The notes under the pieces are model-generated. The model worked only from the letters and a program-made list of their open reading frames with translations. It did not search any database and was not told where the DNA came from. From contig NZ_JACHJQ010000001.1 of assembly GCF_014203735.1 (NCBI RefSeq), forward strand, positions 372,001-436,000: a stretch of DNA of 64,000 nucleotides, in the 5' to 3' direction. How positions within the stretch are numbered: position 1 is the stretch's first letter; every line of letters starts with the position of its first letter. Shown piece by piece: positions 43,150 to 53,700 of the stretch. This DNA is from Actinophytocola algeriensis (GTDB lineage Bacteria > Actinomycetota > Actinomycetes > Mycobacteriales > Pseudonocardiaceae). A program made the position numbers and the translations under genes.

Positions 43150-43268
43150 CCGCGAAAGGCGCTTTTACGGCGTTGGCCATGCTGGGAAAGGCGCTTTCAG
43201 GGCACTCAACGCCCTCAACGCGCCTTTTCACAGCACCGGTGATGTCCTGAACGCGCCTTTCACGGCAT
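43150..43268. repeat. Cluster of four GAAAGGCGC-type palindromic repeats
   Basis: Two units on the plus strand (GCGAAAGGCGCTTTTACGGC near 43152; GGAAAGGCGCTTTCAGGGC near 43185) and two inverted (AACGCGCCTTTTCACAGCA near 43217; AACGCGCCTTTCACGGCAT near 43250). Opposed units can pair, forming large hairpins after the enoyl-CoA hydratase gene. Confidence 0.7.
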
Positions 43269-43365
43269 ACCAGCCCCACCCCGGGTACGGCGATCACCGT
43301 CGGCTTGGCCGAACCCGCCGCAGGACCCGGCAGGCGTCGGTGGACACAGCACTGGCGGGCCGCGG

Positions 43366-44187
43366 TTACTCCGAGGCCGGGCCGGTGAACTCCGCCCGTC
43401 GCTTGTCGCGGATCGCGGCGACGCCCTCGTGCACGTCCGGGCCCGCGAAGCCCATGAACTCCAGGCCGAGCGACGTGTCGAAGATCGGGCCCGCCTGCCG
43501 CAGCCAGTTGTTCAGCGCGTACTTGGTCCAGCGGATCGCCGACTGCGAGCCGTGTGCCAGGCGCGCAGCGACCTTGCGGGCGCGGTCGTGCAGTTCCTCC
43601 TGCGGCACGCACAGCGAGACCAGCCCGATCCGCTCGGCCTCCTCGCCGGACACCGGGTCGCACGTCAGCAGGTGGTACTTGGCCTTCGCCATGCCGCACA
43701 GCAGCGGCCACACGATCGCCGCGTGGTCACCGGCCGCGACGCCGAGGCGGGTGTGGCCGTCCATGATCCGGGCGTCGGTGGCCGCGATCGACACGTCCGC
43801 CAGCAGACCGACGACCAGACCAGCACCCACCGCGGGGCCCTCGATGGCGGACACGATCGGCTTCGAGCAGTTGATCACGTTGTAGACGAGGTCGCGGGCC
43901 TCGCGGAGCACGCGGATCCGCACCTCGAAGTCGCTTGCCATGTCGCTGACCAGGTCGAGGTCGCCGCCAGAGGAGAACACGCCGCCCTCGCCGCGGATGA
44001 TGGCGACGCGGACGTCCGGGTCGCGGTCGATCGCGAGCCAGACCTCGGCCAGCTCGCGATGGCCCTCGTGGCCGACCGCGTTGAGCCTGCCGGGCGCGGA
44101 CATGGACACCTCGAGCACCCCGGGGCCGACCTCACTGCCGAGGTCGGCGAACCGCAGTGTCGGGAACTGTGTGGAGTAGTCGTGCAC
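43366..44187 (-). CDS. Enoyl-CoA hydratase/isomerase family protein
   Basis: 273 residues of the crotonase fold. Oxyanion-hole segments are [16 protein letters not shown] and [15 protein letters not shown] in the first half and [22 protein letters not shown]; the second catalytic segment is [20 protein letters not shown], where the usual acid Glu is replaced by Asp (AAGDHA). The substrate is unknown. It is ten bases downstream of the siderophore-interacting protein stop on the same strand, but nothing in siderophore assembly requires it. Start GTG 44187. Confidence 0.85.
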   Translation of the reverse strand: MHDYSTQFPTLRFADLGSEVGPGVLEVSMSAPGRLNAVGHEGHRELAEVWLAIDRDPDVRVAIIRGEGGVFSSGGDLDLVSDMASDFEVRIRVLREARDLVYNVINCSKPIVSAIEGPAVGAGLVVGLLADVSIAATDARIMDGHTRLGVAAGDHAAIVWPLLCGMAKAKYHLLTCDPVSGEEAERIGLVSLCVPQEELHDRARKVAARLAHGSQSAIRWTKYALNNWLRQAGPIFDTSLGLEFMGFAGPDVHEGVAAIRDKRRAEFTGPASE

Positions 44188-44196
44188 CCCACATGC

Positions 44197-45012
44197 CTAC
44201 TCGATCGCACCGCCGAGGAGCCAGTAACCCGAGAAGTACACGTCGGACTTGTCGAGCCCGCGCTCCCGCACGAGGTGCCGCCGCAGCTCCACCACCGCGC
44301 TCGACTCGCCGGCCAGCCACGCGTACGGGCGGCCGGCCGGGAACGCCGTGCGCGCGATCGCGTCCCGCAGCACCCCGCCGCCCGCGGGTGCGTCACCGCG
44401 GCACAGCCACGTCACGTGCGCACCGGCCGGGCAGTCCAGCGGCCGCATCTCCCGCGCGGAGCACACCTCCAGGAACACCAGCGCGTGCCGGTCGGCGGGC
44501 ATGGCGGACAGGATCGCGGCGATCGCGGGCAGCGCCGTCTCGTCCCCCGCCAGCAGCGTCCAGTCGGTGCTCTCGTCCGGTTTGTACTCGTAACCGAGGA
44601 TCGGCGAGTGCCGCACGTCCGGCCCGAGGATCGTGAGCCGGTCACCCGGCTGCGCCTTGCCCGCCCAGCGGGACGCGGGGCCGAGGTCGCCGTGCAGCAC
44701 GAAGTCCACGTCCACCTCGTGCCGCTCGGGACGCAGCGCGCTGATCGTGAACGTGCGCATCGGCGGCCGGATGTCGTCGGGCAGCGCGCGGTACTCGGGG
44801 AACCAGTCCTCGCCCTCCGGCACGATCGGCTCGCTCTGGCCGGGCAGCGGGAAGAACAGTTTGATCCGCTGGTCGTTGCCCGCGGTGGTGCACAGGGCCA
44901 GGTCGGGGCCCGCGAACGTCACCCGCAGCATCGCCGGGCTGATCCGTTCGGTCCGCACCACTTCGACGCGGAACATGCTGTACGGCTGGACCGCCGTTTC
45001 GGTGACCGTCAT
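44197..45012 (-). CDS. Siderophore-interacting protein (FAD-dependent ferric-siderophore reductase)
   Basis: 271 residues: an FAD-binding β-barrel (RVEVVRTERISPAMLRVTFAG; the flavin motif RTFTISALRPE) followed by an NAD(P)H-binding SIP domain (LLAGDETALPAIAAIL; WLAGESSAVVELRRHLV; SGYWLLGGAIE). It reduces imported Fe(III)-siderophore in the cytoplasm to release iron. The ATG overlaps the monooxygenase stop (ATGA), so production and iron release are co-expressed under the iron box upstream. Confidence 0.92.
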   Translation of the reverse strand: MTVTETAVQPYSMFRVEVVRTERISPAMLRVTFAGPDLALCTTAGNDQRIKLFFPLPGQSEPIVPEGEDWFPEYRALPDDIRPPMRTFTISALRPERHEVDVDFVLHGDLGPASRWAGKAQPGDRLTILGPDVRHSPILGYEYKPDESTDWTLLAGDETALPAIAAILSAMPADRHALVFLEVCSAREMRPLDCPAGAHVTWLCRGDAPAGGGVLRDAIARTAFPAGRPYAWLAGESSAVVELRRHLVRERGLDKSDVYFSGYWLLGGAIE

Positions 45013-46337
45013 CGCGTGCTCACCAGCTGCGCGGGGACCTGCGTGACGATCGAGTCGAGGATCTGGCCGGCCCGCACCGCGGTGGTCGACAGCAGCGACG
45101 ACGAGATGCCGTGCGAGTGCTCGGTGCTGCCCTGCAGGTACAGACCGGCCCGCAGCTCGCCGTCGGTGTGCACGCGGTAGTCCCGGGCCACGGCGGGCCT
45201 GCCCGCCTCGTCGCGGTGGCAGAGCGCCGAGAGGTCGCCGAGCAGGCCGAGTGGGTCGCCCGGCCGGTAGCCGGTGGCGTACACGACGATGTCGCAGTCC
45301 AGCACGGTCTTCTCGTGCGTGGTCAGCGACTCGACCGTGGTGCGCACGCCGTCGCCGGACTCGACCGACTCCACCACGCGCGACACGTTGAACAGCCGCA
45401 GCCGCTCGGTGCCGAGCACCTTCTCCTGGTAGACCCGCCGGTACAGCTCCTCGATCAGGTCGGTGTCGACGACCGAGTAGTTCGTGTTGGCGTGGTAGTC
45501 CATGATCAACTGCTTGACCTCGGGCGGTGCCGAGTAGAAGTGGTCCACGGCCTCGGGGTCGAACACGCGGTTGGCGAACGGGCTGTCGTCCGACGGGCTG
45601 TAGCCGTAGCGCGAGAACACGCCGCAGACCTCGGCGTGCGGGAAGTTGTCGTGCAGGTACTTGGTGACCTCGGCCGCGCTCTGGCCCGCGCCGACGACGA
45701 CGAAGCGGACGGGTGGCGCGTCGCCGGTGGGCCTGCGCAGCGACTCGACGCGGTCGAGCAGGTCCCGGTTGTGCCACACGCGGTCCGACAGCACTACGCC
45801 CTCGGGCAGGTGCGGGGTGAGGCCAACGCCGAAGACGAGGTTGCGGGCCCGGAAGGTGGTCGTGGTGCCGTCGGCGCGGCGGGCGGTGATGTCGAGCAGT
45901 TCGACCGCGCCCGCGGTGTTGGCGGGCGTGACCTGGACGACCTCGTGGCCGTAGCGCACCACGTCGGTGAACCGGGTCGCCGCCCACTCCAGGTAGTCGT
46001 GGAACTCGACGCGCAGCGGGAACAGGGACTTCTGGTTGATGAAGTCGACGAGCCGGTCGGCGCTGTGCAGGTAGGACAGGAAGCTGAAGTCGCTGGTGGG
46101 GTTCCGCAGCGTGACGAGGTCCTTGAGGAACGAGACCTGCATCGTGGCGTCGTCGATGAGCATGCCGCGGTGCCAGCCGAAGCGGGGTTGCCGCTCGAGG
46201 AACAGGCTCCGCACGGGGTGGGTGTCCTGCTGCGCGTTGTGTTCGGTGACCGCGATCGCGAGAGCGAGGTTGGCGGGTCCGAAGCCGATGCCGACCACGT
46301 CATAGACGTCCGGCTGCTCGGCGAGTTCCTCTGGCAT
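45009..46337 (-). CDS. L-ornithine N5-monooxygenase (hydroxamate siderophore biosynthesis)
   Basis: 442 residues, PvdA/SidA/CchB type. FAD-binding GIGFGPANLALAIA near residue 16, the substrate-region GWHRGMLIDDATMQVSFLKDLVT, the NADPH-binding VVVGAGQSAAEVTKYLH near residue 212, and the C-terminal ATGYRPGDPLGLL and STEHSHGISSSLLS. It hydroxylates the δ-amino group of ornithine, the first step to the hydroxamate ligands. ATG 46337 has a GAGGAGAGG site. An iron box sits 20 bases upstream, and the divergent formyltransferase completes the hydroxamate. Confidence 0.94.
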   Translation of the reverse strand: MPEELAEQPDVYDVVGIGFGPANLALAIAVTEHNAQQDTHPVRSLFLERQPRFGWHRGMLIDDATMQVSFLKDLVTLRNPTSDFSFLSYLHSADRLVDFINQKSLFPLRVEFHDYLEWAATRFTDVVRYGHEVVQVTPANTAGAVELLDITARRADGTTTTFRARNLVFGVGLTPHLPEGVVLSDRVWHNRDLLDRVESLRRPTGDAPPVRFVVVGAGQSAAEVTKYLHDNFPHAEVCGVFSRYGYSPSDDSPFANRVFDPEAVDHFYSAPPEVKQLIMDYHANTNYSVVDTDLIEELYRRVYQEKVLGTERLRLFNVSRVVESVESGDGVRTTVESLTTHEKTVLDCDIVVYATGYRPGDPLGLLGDLSALCHRDEAGRPAVARDYRVHTDGELRAGLYLQGSTEHSHGISSSLLSTTAVRAGQILDSIVTQVPAQLVSTR

Positions 46338-46357
46338 TACCGTCCTCTCCTCGACTT

Positions 46358-46376
46358 AGAGGTAAGGCTAACCTAA
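46358..46376. promoter_or_regulatory. IdeR/DmdR1-type iron box
   Basis: AGAGGTAAGGCTAACCTAA matches 16 of 19 positions of the consensus TTAGGTTAGGCTAACCTAA recognised by iron-dependent repressors of actinobacteria. It lies between the divergent monooxygenase and formyltransferase genes, so iron starvation should induce both. A weaker half-site (GGTAAGGATAGCCTCG, near 46384-46399) may be a second operator. Confidence 0.85.
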
Positions 46377-46438
46377 CGCGATGGGGTAAGGATAGCCTCG
46401 CTTCACTTGACGGAGATCACTGAGAACAGGGAGTAGTC

Positions 46439-47389
46439 ATGCGCGTGGCGTTGTTCGGGTACCAGACCTGGGGACACCGCACACTGGAGGCGTTGCTCTC
46501 CTCGGAGCACGAGGTGGTGCTGGCGGTGACGCACCCGGCGAGCGATCACGCGTACGAGTCCATCTGGAGCGACTCGGTGGCGGATCTCGCCGCGGCGCAC
46601 GGGGTTCCGGTCGTGGTGCGCAACCGGCCGGACGAGGAGGTCGTGCGCGCGCTGAAGGAAGCCGAGCCGGACATCATCGTCGCGAACAACTGGCGCACCT
46701 GGATTCCGCCGCACATCTTCAACTTCCCGGCCAAGGGGACGTTGAACGTGCACGACTCGCTGCTGCCCGCGTACGCGGGTTTCGCGCCGGTGATCTGGGC
46801 CCTCATCAACGGCGAGTCCGAGGTCGGCGTGACCGCGCACCTGATGGACGAGGACCTCGACGCGGGCGACATCGTGCTGCAGCGGTCGGTTCCGGTCGGC
46901 CCGGCCGACACGGCGACGGACCTGTTCCACCGCACGGTCGACCTGATCGGCCCGATCGTGGTGGACGCCCTGGCCCGCATCGCCCGCGGCGACACGGATT
47001 TCGCGAAGCAGGACCCGTCGAAGGCGTCCTTCTTCCACAAGCGGTCCATTGAGGACAGCCGCATCGACTGGACGTGGTCGGCGGCGGAGCTGGAGCGGTT
47101 CGTGCGCGCGCAGTCGGACCCGTACCCGAACGCGTTCACCTACCACGGCTCGACGCGCCTGCGAGTGCTCTCGGCGGCGGTGTCCGCCGGGCGGTACGGC
47201 GGCACGCCGGGCCGGATCTTCATCAAGGAGGGCGACGGCGTGGTGATCGTCGCGGGCGCCGACGCGCGTTACGGGCGCAACCACGGGCTGCTGCTGCGCC
47301 GCCTGCGCCTGGACGACGGCACCGAACTCGCGGCGACGGAGTACTTCCGCGCCATGGGCGGCTACCTGCGCGGGTTCCCCCAGGCCTAG
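46439..47389 (+). CDS. N5-hydroxyornithine formyltransferase
   Basis: 316 residues of the methionyl-tRNA formyltransferase family. The N10-formyl-THF active site is seen in GTLNVHDSLLPAYAGFAP (Asn and His near residues 103-105) and the catalytic Asp in HLMDEDLDAGDIVLQ. The C-terminal domain (about residues 200-316) resembles the substrate-binding domain of siderophore and sugar formyltransferases. It should formylate hydroxyornithine to the hydroxamate monomer used by the NRPS. Divergent from the monooxygenase; it shares the iron box. Convergent with mbtH-like, with the repeat cluster between. Confidence 0.92.
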   Translation: MRVALFGYQTWGHRTLEALLSSEHEVVLAVTHPASDHAYESIWSDSVADLAAAHGVPVVVRNRPDEEVVRALKEAEPDIIVANNWRTWIPPHIFNFPAKGTLNVHDSLLPAYAGFAPVIWALINGESEVGVTAHLMDEDLDAGDIVLQRSVPVGPADTATDLFHRTVDLIGPIVVDALARIARGDTDFAKQDPSKASFFHKRSIEDSRIDWTWSAAELERFVRAQSDPYPNAFTYHGSTRLRVLSAAVSAGRYGGTPGRIFIKEGDGVVIVAGADARYGRNHGLLLRRLRLDDGTELAATEYFRAMGGYLRGFPQA

Positions 47390-47403
47390 CACCAGAACCA
47401 ACC

Positions 47404-47526
47404 GATGCCGTGAAAGGCGCGTTTAGGACACCGCCGATGCCGCGAAAGGCGCGTACAGGTCGTTGAGTGCCCCGAAAGCGCCTTTCAGGGCATGCCCAGT
47501 GCCGCGAAAGCGCCTTTCACGGCGAC
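47404..47526. repeat. Cluster of four GAAAGGCGC-type palindromic repeats
   Basis: Units near 47406 (TGCCGTGAAAGGCGCG), 47439 (TGCCGCGAAAGGCGCG), 47468 (TGCCCCGAAAGCGCCTTTC) and 47500 (TGCCGCGAAAGCGCCTTTC). The last is an almost perfect palindrome, CCGCGAAAGCGCCTTTCACGG. The cluster lies between convergent formyltransferase and mbtH-like genes and could terminate both. Confidence 0.75.
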
Positions 47527-47545
47527 AAAGCACCCCGTGAAGGAA

Positions 47546-47749
47546 CTAAGCCTCCGCGCGCAGAGAAAGAGGCCGCAGATCGGTCCAGTGCTCCTCCACG
47601 TACGCCAAGCAGGCCGAGCGGGCGTCCTCACCGAAGACGACCCGCCAACCCGCGGGAACCTCGGCGAACGCAGGCCACAGCGAGTGCTGGTCCTCGTCGT
47701 TGACCAGGACGTAGTACCGGCCGTTCTCGTCTTCGAACGGGTTCGTCAT
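47546..47749 (-). CDS. MbtH-like NRPS accessory protein
   Basis: 67 residues with the family motif: [19 protein letters not shown] then [17 protein letters not shown]. The three conserved Trp residues that clamp an Ala of the A domain are present. MbtH-like proteins bind adenylation domains and are often needed for their activity or folding. The ATG overlaps the NRPS stop (ATGA), as expected for a chaperone made with its client. Confidence 0.95.
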   Translation of the reverse strand: MTNPFEDENGRYYVLVNDEDQHSLWPAFAEVPAGWRVVFGEDARSACLAYVEEHWTDLRPLSLRAEA

Positions 47750-50700
47750 CGGGTGTGCTCCTCCAGGATCTCGAGCAGCCGAGCTGCCATGGACTCGACC
47801 GCCGACCGGTCGTGTGTCGCCGTGCGGTAGTGCAGGTAGCAGTGGACCGGGTGGCCCGCCGGGGGTTCGTAGAACGCCAGTGTCAACTCCGAGGCCGACG
47901 TCCCGGTCGGCACCGCTTCGATGTCCGTGGTCGCCAGCGATGCCTGTTCGTGGTGGATCAGCATCACCGCCGGGGCCCGGTCCGCCAGTTCCGAGTAGGG
48001 CAGGTTCTGGTTGTCCAGCGCGTCCAGGTTGTTCTCGCGGATCTCCGCCAGGGTGGCCTCGAACGACTCGCGGGCCCGCGTGCGCAGGACCACCGTGTTG
48101 AAGAAGCAGCCCACCAGGTCCGTGAGCTGTTCGTGGTCGCGGCCTGCCACCAGGGTGCCGATCGGGACCTCGCCGCCGAGCACCGCCGCCAGCGCGGCCT
48201 GCAGGACCATGAACATGCTCGTGCCCGTCCGCGTCGCCAGCGCGTCGATCGCCGCGTGCAGCTCCGGGGGCAGGGTGAACGGGACCAAGTCGGCCGCGGG
48301 ATCGGTGGACTTCGTCGTCCAGTCCACATCGGACAGCCGGTCCTGCCAGAAGGCCAGTTGGCGGTCGCGCACCGGAGAAAGCAGCTCCGCCGACCACGCC
48401 GCGTAGTCCGAGTACGTCACCGGCAGCGGCGTCCACGACGGCTCGCCGCCGGTGAGACGCGCCTGGTACGCCGTGTGCAGGTCCCGGAACAGCGGGACCA
48501 CCGACCACTCGTCCACCGCCGCGTAACTCATCCGCAGCGTCAGGACCTCCGTCCACTCAGCGTGGAAACCCGGGCCCCGCAACGGTTCATGACGTGCCAC
48601 CACGTCCGCCAACGCCGCCCGCAGAGCGTCATGAGATGGCCAGCGGACCGTGAAGACGTGGTCGGCGCCCGGACGGTCGCGCCACTGGGCCTGCACCGGG
48701 GCGGTCACCCCGGACAGGCCTCGGCCGACCAGCGGCGGCCGGGCCGCGGTCGCGTCACCGAGCACGGCGGCCAGTGCCACCACCGTCGGTGCGTCGAAGA
48801 TGTCGCGGATCGTCACGTCCACGCCGAACACCGCGCGTACGCGACCCACCAGGCGCATCGCCACCATCGAGTGGCCGCCCAGTGCGAAGAAGTTGTCGTG
48901 CACGCCGACCCCCGGCAGGTCCAGCACCTCCGCGAACACGCTCGCCAGCCGCTGCTCGACGGCCGTTGTCGGGCGGTCGTCGCCGATCAGCGCCGTCCAG
49001 TCCACCGGGGGCAGCGCCTTGCGGTCGAGCTTTCCGTTGGGGGTCAACGGGAGCGGGCCGTCGAGCGCCACGATCGCCGACGGGACCATGTGTTCCGGCA
49101 GGAACAGTGCCGCGTGTGCGCGCAGGTCCGGCACGTCCGCGCGCGGCACCACGTACCCGACCAGTCTCCCGTTGTCGGTCACCACCGCCGCCTGCCGCAC
49201 CGCGGCGTGGCCGGCCAGCACGGCCTCGATCTCACCCAGCTCGATGCGGAAGCCGCGGATCTTCACCTGGTCGTCGACCCGGCCGAAGAAGTCCAGGTTG
49301 CCGTCGCGGCGCCATCGCGCCCGGTCGCCCGTGCGGTACATCCGGGTGCCTGCCGGCCCGAACGGGCACGCCACGAACCGTTCCGACGTCAGGGAAGCCC
49401 GGTTCAGGTATCCCCGCGCCAGGCCGCGGCCCGTCACGTACAGCTCGCCCACCACGCCCGGCGGCACCGGCCGCAACGTCTCGTCCAGCACGTACACCCG
49501 CGTGTTCGGGTCCGGCACACCGATCGGCACCGAGCCCGGCCAGTCCGGTGCCGCGGGCCACAGCGTCGAGTTCACCGTCGCTTCGGTGAGACCGTACGCG
49601 GCCAGCACGTTCAGCCGTCCCGCGAACCGCGCGATCAGGTCCGGTGGCACCGTCTCCGTGCCCACCAGGATCGTCGCGCCCGCCGGCAGCTCACAGCCCT
49701 CCGGCAGCGCCGACACCAGCGACGGCGGCAGGATCAGGTGCGTGATCCGTTGCGCCGCCAGGAAGTCCGTCAGCTCGCGGCCCGCCGTGCGGACCTCGTC
49801 CGGCGCGATCACCAGCGTGCCGCCCACGCACACGGCCATGGTCAGCTCGAACACCGCCACGTCGAAGCCCACCGACGCGTACTGCAGCACCCGGCTGTCG
49901 GTCTTCAGCCCCATCCGGTCGATCGCGGTCGCGGCGAGCGACGCGATGCCGTCGTGCGGCACCAGCACACCCTTCGGGCGGCCCGTCGAGCCGGACGTGT
50001 AGATCACGTACGCCGTCGTGTCCAAACCGAACGGTACGGTGTCCAGCGGGCTGCCGTCGGCGGGGACCACGTCCGGGGCGTCGAGCAGGACCACCTCGGA
50101 CTCGGGGACCTTGCCGCTCACCGACTCGGTCGCCAGCACGAGCCGGGCTGACGCGTCGTCCAGCATGTAGGCGAGGCGGTCCGCTGGGTGGGACAGATCC
50201 AGCGGCAGGTACGCGGCACCCAGCTTCACCACCGCCAGCACCGCCGCGACCATCTCCGCCGACCGCGGCACGGCCAGCGCCACCACGTCGCCCTCGCCGA
50301 TCCCGTGCGCAAGCAACAGCCGCGCGAGCTGGTTCGAGCGCGTGTCGAGCTGTGCGTACGTCCACGTCACCCGCTCGTCGACCACCGCGTCGGCGTCCGG
50401 TTTCTCCGCCACGCAGCGGGCGAACAGCTCCGGCATCGTCAGCGCGGGTACCTCACGGTCGGTCGCGTTGAAGCCCTCGACCACCTGCCGCCGCTCGTCG
50501 TCGGTGAGCAGGTCGACGCTGTCGAGCCGCGCCGACGGGTCCGCCGTCACCGCCGCCAGCAACGTGGTGAGCCGTTCGCCCAGCAGTGCCACGGTTTCCG
50601 CGTCGAACAGGTCGGTCGCGTACTCCAGGCGGCAGTCGAGCCGACCCGTGCCCATGTACTCGGCGAAGGAAAAGACGAGGTCGAACTTCGCGGTCGTCAT

Positions 50701-53700
50701 GCGGAACGGCACCGGCTCGACGACCAGGTCCGGCAGGTCCAGCCAGTCCGTGCCCGTGTGGTAGCCGACCATGACCTGGAACAACGGGTTCCGCGCGACC
50801 GAACGGGCCGGGTTGACGCGTTCCACCACGGACTCGAACGGCACGTCCGCGTGCGAGAACGCGGCCAGGTCGGTCTCCCGCACCTGCTCGACCAGCGAAC
50901 CGAACGTGGTCGAACCGGTCACGGACGTCCGCAGCACCAGCGTGTTCACGAAGAACCCGACGAGGTCGTCGAGCGCGTCGTCCACGCGGCCCGCGATCGG
51001 CGCACCCAACGGGATGTCGGTACCGGCGCCCATCCGGTGCAGCAGGGCCGCGACGGCCGCGTGGAGCAGCATGAACATGCTCGCCCCGGTCCGCGCCGAC
51101 AGCTCCCGCAGGGCGTCTGCGGTCTCGGCCGGGACGGTCAGGACCTCTTCCGCGCCGCGGAACGACGGCCGCGCCGGGCGGCCCCGGTCGGTCGGCAGCT
51201 CCAGCTCCTGCGGCGCGCCGTCGAGCGCGCGCTGCCAGTAGCCGAGCTGGTCGTCCGCCACCCCGTCGAGCAGTTCCCGTTGCCACAGCGTGTAGTCCGC
51301 GTACTGCACGGGCAGCGGCGCCCAGTCCGGCGCGTGGCCGTGCCGCCGCGCCTCGTACGCCGTGGTCAGGTCGCGCAGGAACGGGCGGTCGGACCACTCG
51401 TCGGTCGTGATGTGGTGCAGCAGCACGACGATCACGTGCTCGACGTCGGACACCCGCGCGATCGTCACCCGCAGCGGCAGCTCGGCCGCCAGGTCGAACG
51501 GCCGGTCGACCGCCTCCCGCACGACCTCGTCGGTGTACTCGACGACCTCGACCGGCGGCGTCACGTCGGCCAGCACGCGCTGGAACGGGCGCCCGTCCCG
51601 CTCGCCGAACACCGTCCGCAGCGCCTCGTGCCGGGCCACGACATCGCTGAACGCGGCCGTCCACGCCGCCAGGTCGAGCGGGCCACGCAGCCGGAACACG
51701 AGCGGGAAGTTGTACGCCGACGACGTGCCCTCCAGCTGCTGGATCACCCACAACCGTTGCTGCGCGTGGGACAGCGGCAGCTCGTCCGGCCGCTCCACCG
51801 GGCGCAGCGGCGGCCGCGTCGCCCCCGCCGCACCCGCGACCCGCGCGGCCAGCTCGGCGACCGTCGGCGCCTCGAACAGGTCACGAATCGACAAGTCGAC
51901 GTCCAGCGCGGACCGCGCGCGGCTCACCAGCCGGGTCGCGAGCAGCGAATGCCCGCCCAGCTCGAAGAAGTTGTCACCGGCGCCGACCGTCGGCACCCCG
52001 AGGATGTCGGCGAACAACGCGCACAGCGCCTCCTCGGCGGGCGTGTTCGGCGCGCGGTGCGACGCGGTCACGAGGTCCGGCTGCGGCAGCGCCTTCACGT
52101 CCAGCTTGCCGTTGACCGTCAGCGGCAGGTGGTCGACCGCGGTGATCGCGGCCGGGACCATGTAGTCGGGCAGCCGCTGCTTCAGGTGGTCCCGCAGGTC
52201 CGGCGACCCGACCACGTAGGCAAGGAGCCGTTTGGTGGCGCCGTGGTCGACCGCGATCACCGCCGCCTGCGTGACGGCCGGATGGTCGGTCAGCGCCGCC
52301 TCGATCTCACCCAGCTCGACCCGGTAGCCGCGGATCTTCACCTGGTCGTCGGTGCGGCCGAGGAAGTCCAGGTTGCCGTCCTCGCGGCGGCGCACCAGGT
52401 CACCGGTGCGGTACATGCGATCGCCCGGCGCGCCGAACGGGTCGGCGACGAACCGTTCCGCCGTCAGCCCCGACCGCGCGTGGTAACCCCGCGCGAGGCC
52501 GATGCCCGCGATGTACAGCTCACCGGGCGTACCAGGTGGCACCGGCCGCAGCCGCGCGTCCAGCACGTAGCCGCGGGTGTTCCAGATCGGTTTCCCGACC
52601 ACCGGTGTCGGGGAATCCACTGTGGACGCGCCGAGTGTGTTGATCGTGTACTCGGTGGGCCCGTACAGGTTGTAGCCGTACGTGCCGTCGGTGTCGCGTA
52701 GCCGGGTCCAGACGGCGTCCGACACGGCCTCGCCACCCAGCAGCACCAGCGGCGGCACGTGCCCGTCGAGCAGGCCCTCCTCGAAGAGCAGCTGCGCGTA
52801 CGTCGGGGTCACGTTGACGACGTCGATGCGGTGCCGTTCGCAGTACGCCACCAGGGCTTCCGCGTCGCGGCGCAGCTCCTCGTCGCACACGTGCACCTCG
52901 TGGCCCTCGACGAGCCACAGCAGCTCCTCCCACGACATGTCGAACGCGAACGACACCGTGTGCGCGATCCGCAACCGCCGTCCCGCCGCCGACACCGTCG
53001 GGTCGAAGATCTCCGCGCGGTGGTTGAGCTGCATGTTCGTCAGGCCGCGGTACGGGGTGACCACGCCCTTGGGCTTGCCGGTCGACCCGGACGTGTAGAT
53101 CACGTACGCGGGGCGCTCCAGCCTGCCGGGCAGCCCGTGCGCGAACAGCGGCCGCTCGGCGTCGGTGATCTCGTCGTCGGGGGTGGTGTCCAGCTCGGCC
53201 CGGATCTCCGGGTCGTCCAGCAGCACCGCGCCCGCCGACAGCGTCGAGTCCACTGTGGACATCGACAGCAGGCAGACCGGCTCGGTGTCCTCGACCATCA
53301 TCCGCAGCCGGTCGACCGGGTGGTCCAGGTCCAGCGGCAGGTACGCGGCACCGGTCCGCAACACCGCGAACAGGGCGACGACCATCTCCGTCGAGCGCGG
53401 AAGTGCCAGCGCCACCACGGTTTCCGGCATCGCCCCGCGTGCGAGGAGGTGGCGGGCGAGCTGGTTGACCCGGCCGTCCAGCTCGGCGTAGGTGAGGGTC
53501 TCCTCGCCGAACACCAGCGCGGGCTCGTCCGGCTGCGTTCCCGCGCGCTGCGCGAGCAGGTCCGCGATGGTGTCGTCCGGCACGGGGTGCTCGTTCGCCG
53601 ACCACTCGGCCGCGAGCGTGTCGTGTTCGCCCGGCAGCAACAGGTCCAGCCGTCCGACCGGCGCGTGTGGATCGTCCGCGAGCCGGTCGAGCAACGTCGT

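Larger units (their letters stand above)
42917..43365. other. Intergenic region with hairpins and repeats
   Basis: About 450 bases without a convincing gene. It contains a perfect 9-bp hairpin (43000-43023), a GGGGC/GCCCC hairpin near 43097-43110, and four GAAAGGCGC-type repeat units at 43150-43268. Open frames across it lack ribosome-binding sites and family similarity. It also holds the promoter of the membrane protein at 41843-42916. Confidence 0.55.

Noticed and set aside
43000-43268. Hairpins considered as an integron attC site or transposon end
   Set aside because: No integrase, transposase or target duplication nearby, and the hairpins do not share attC core features.
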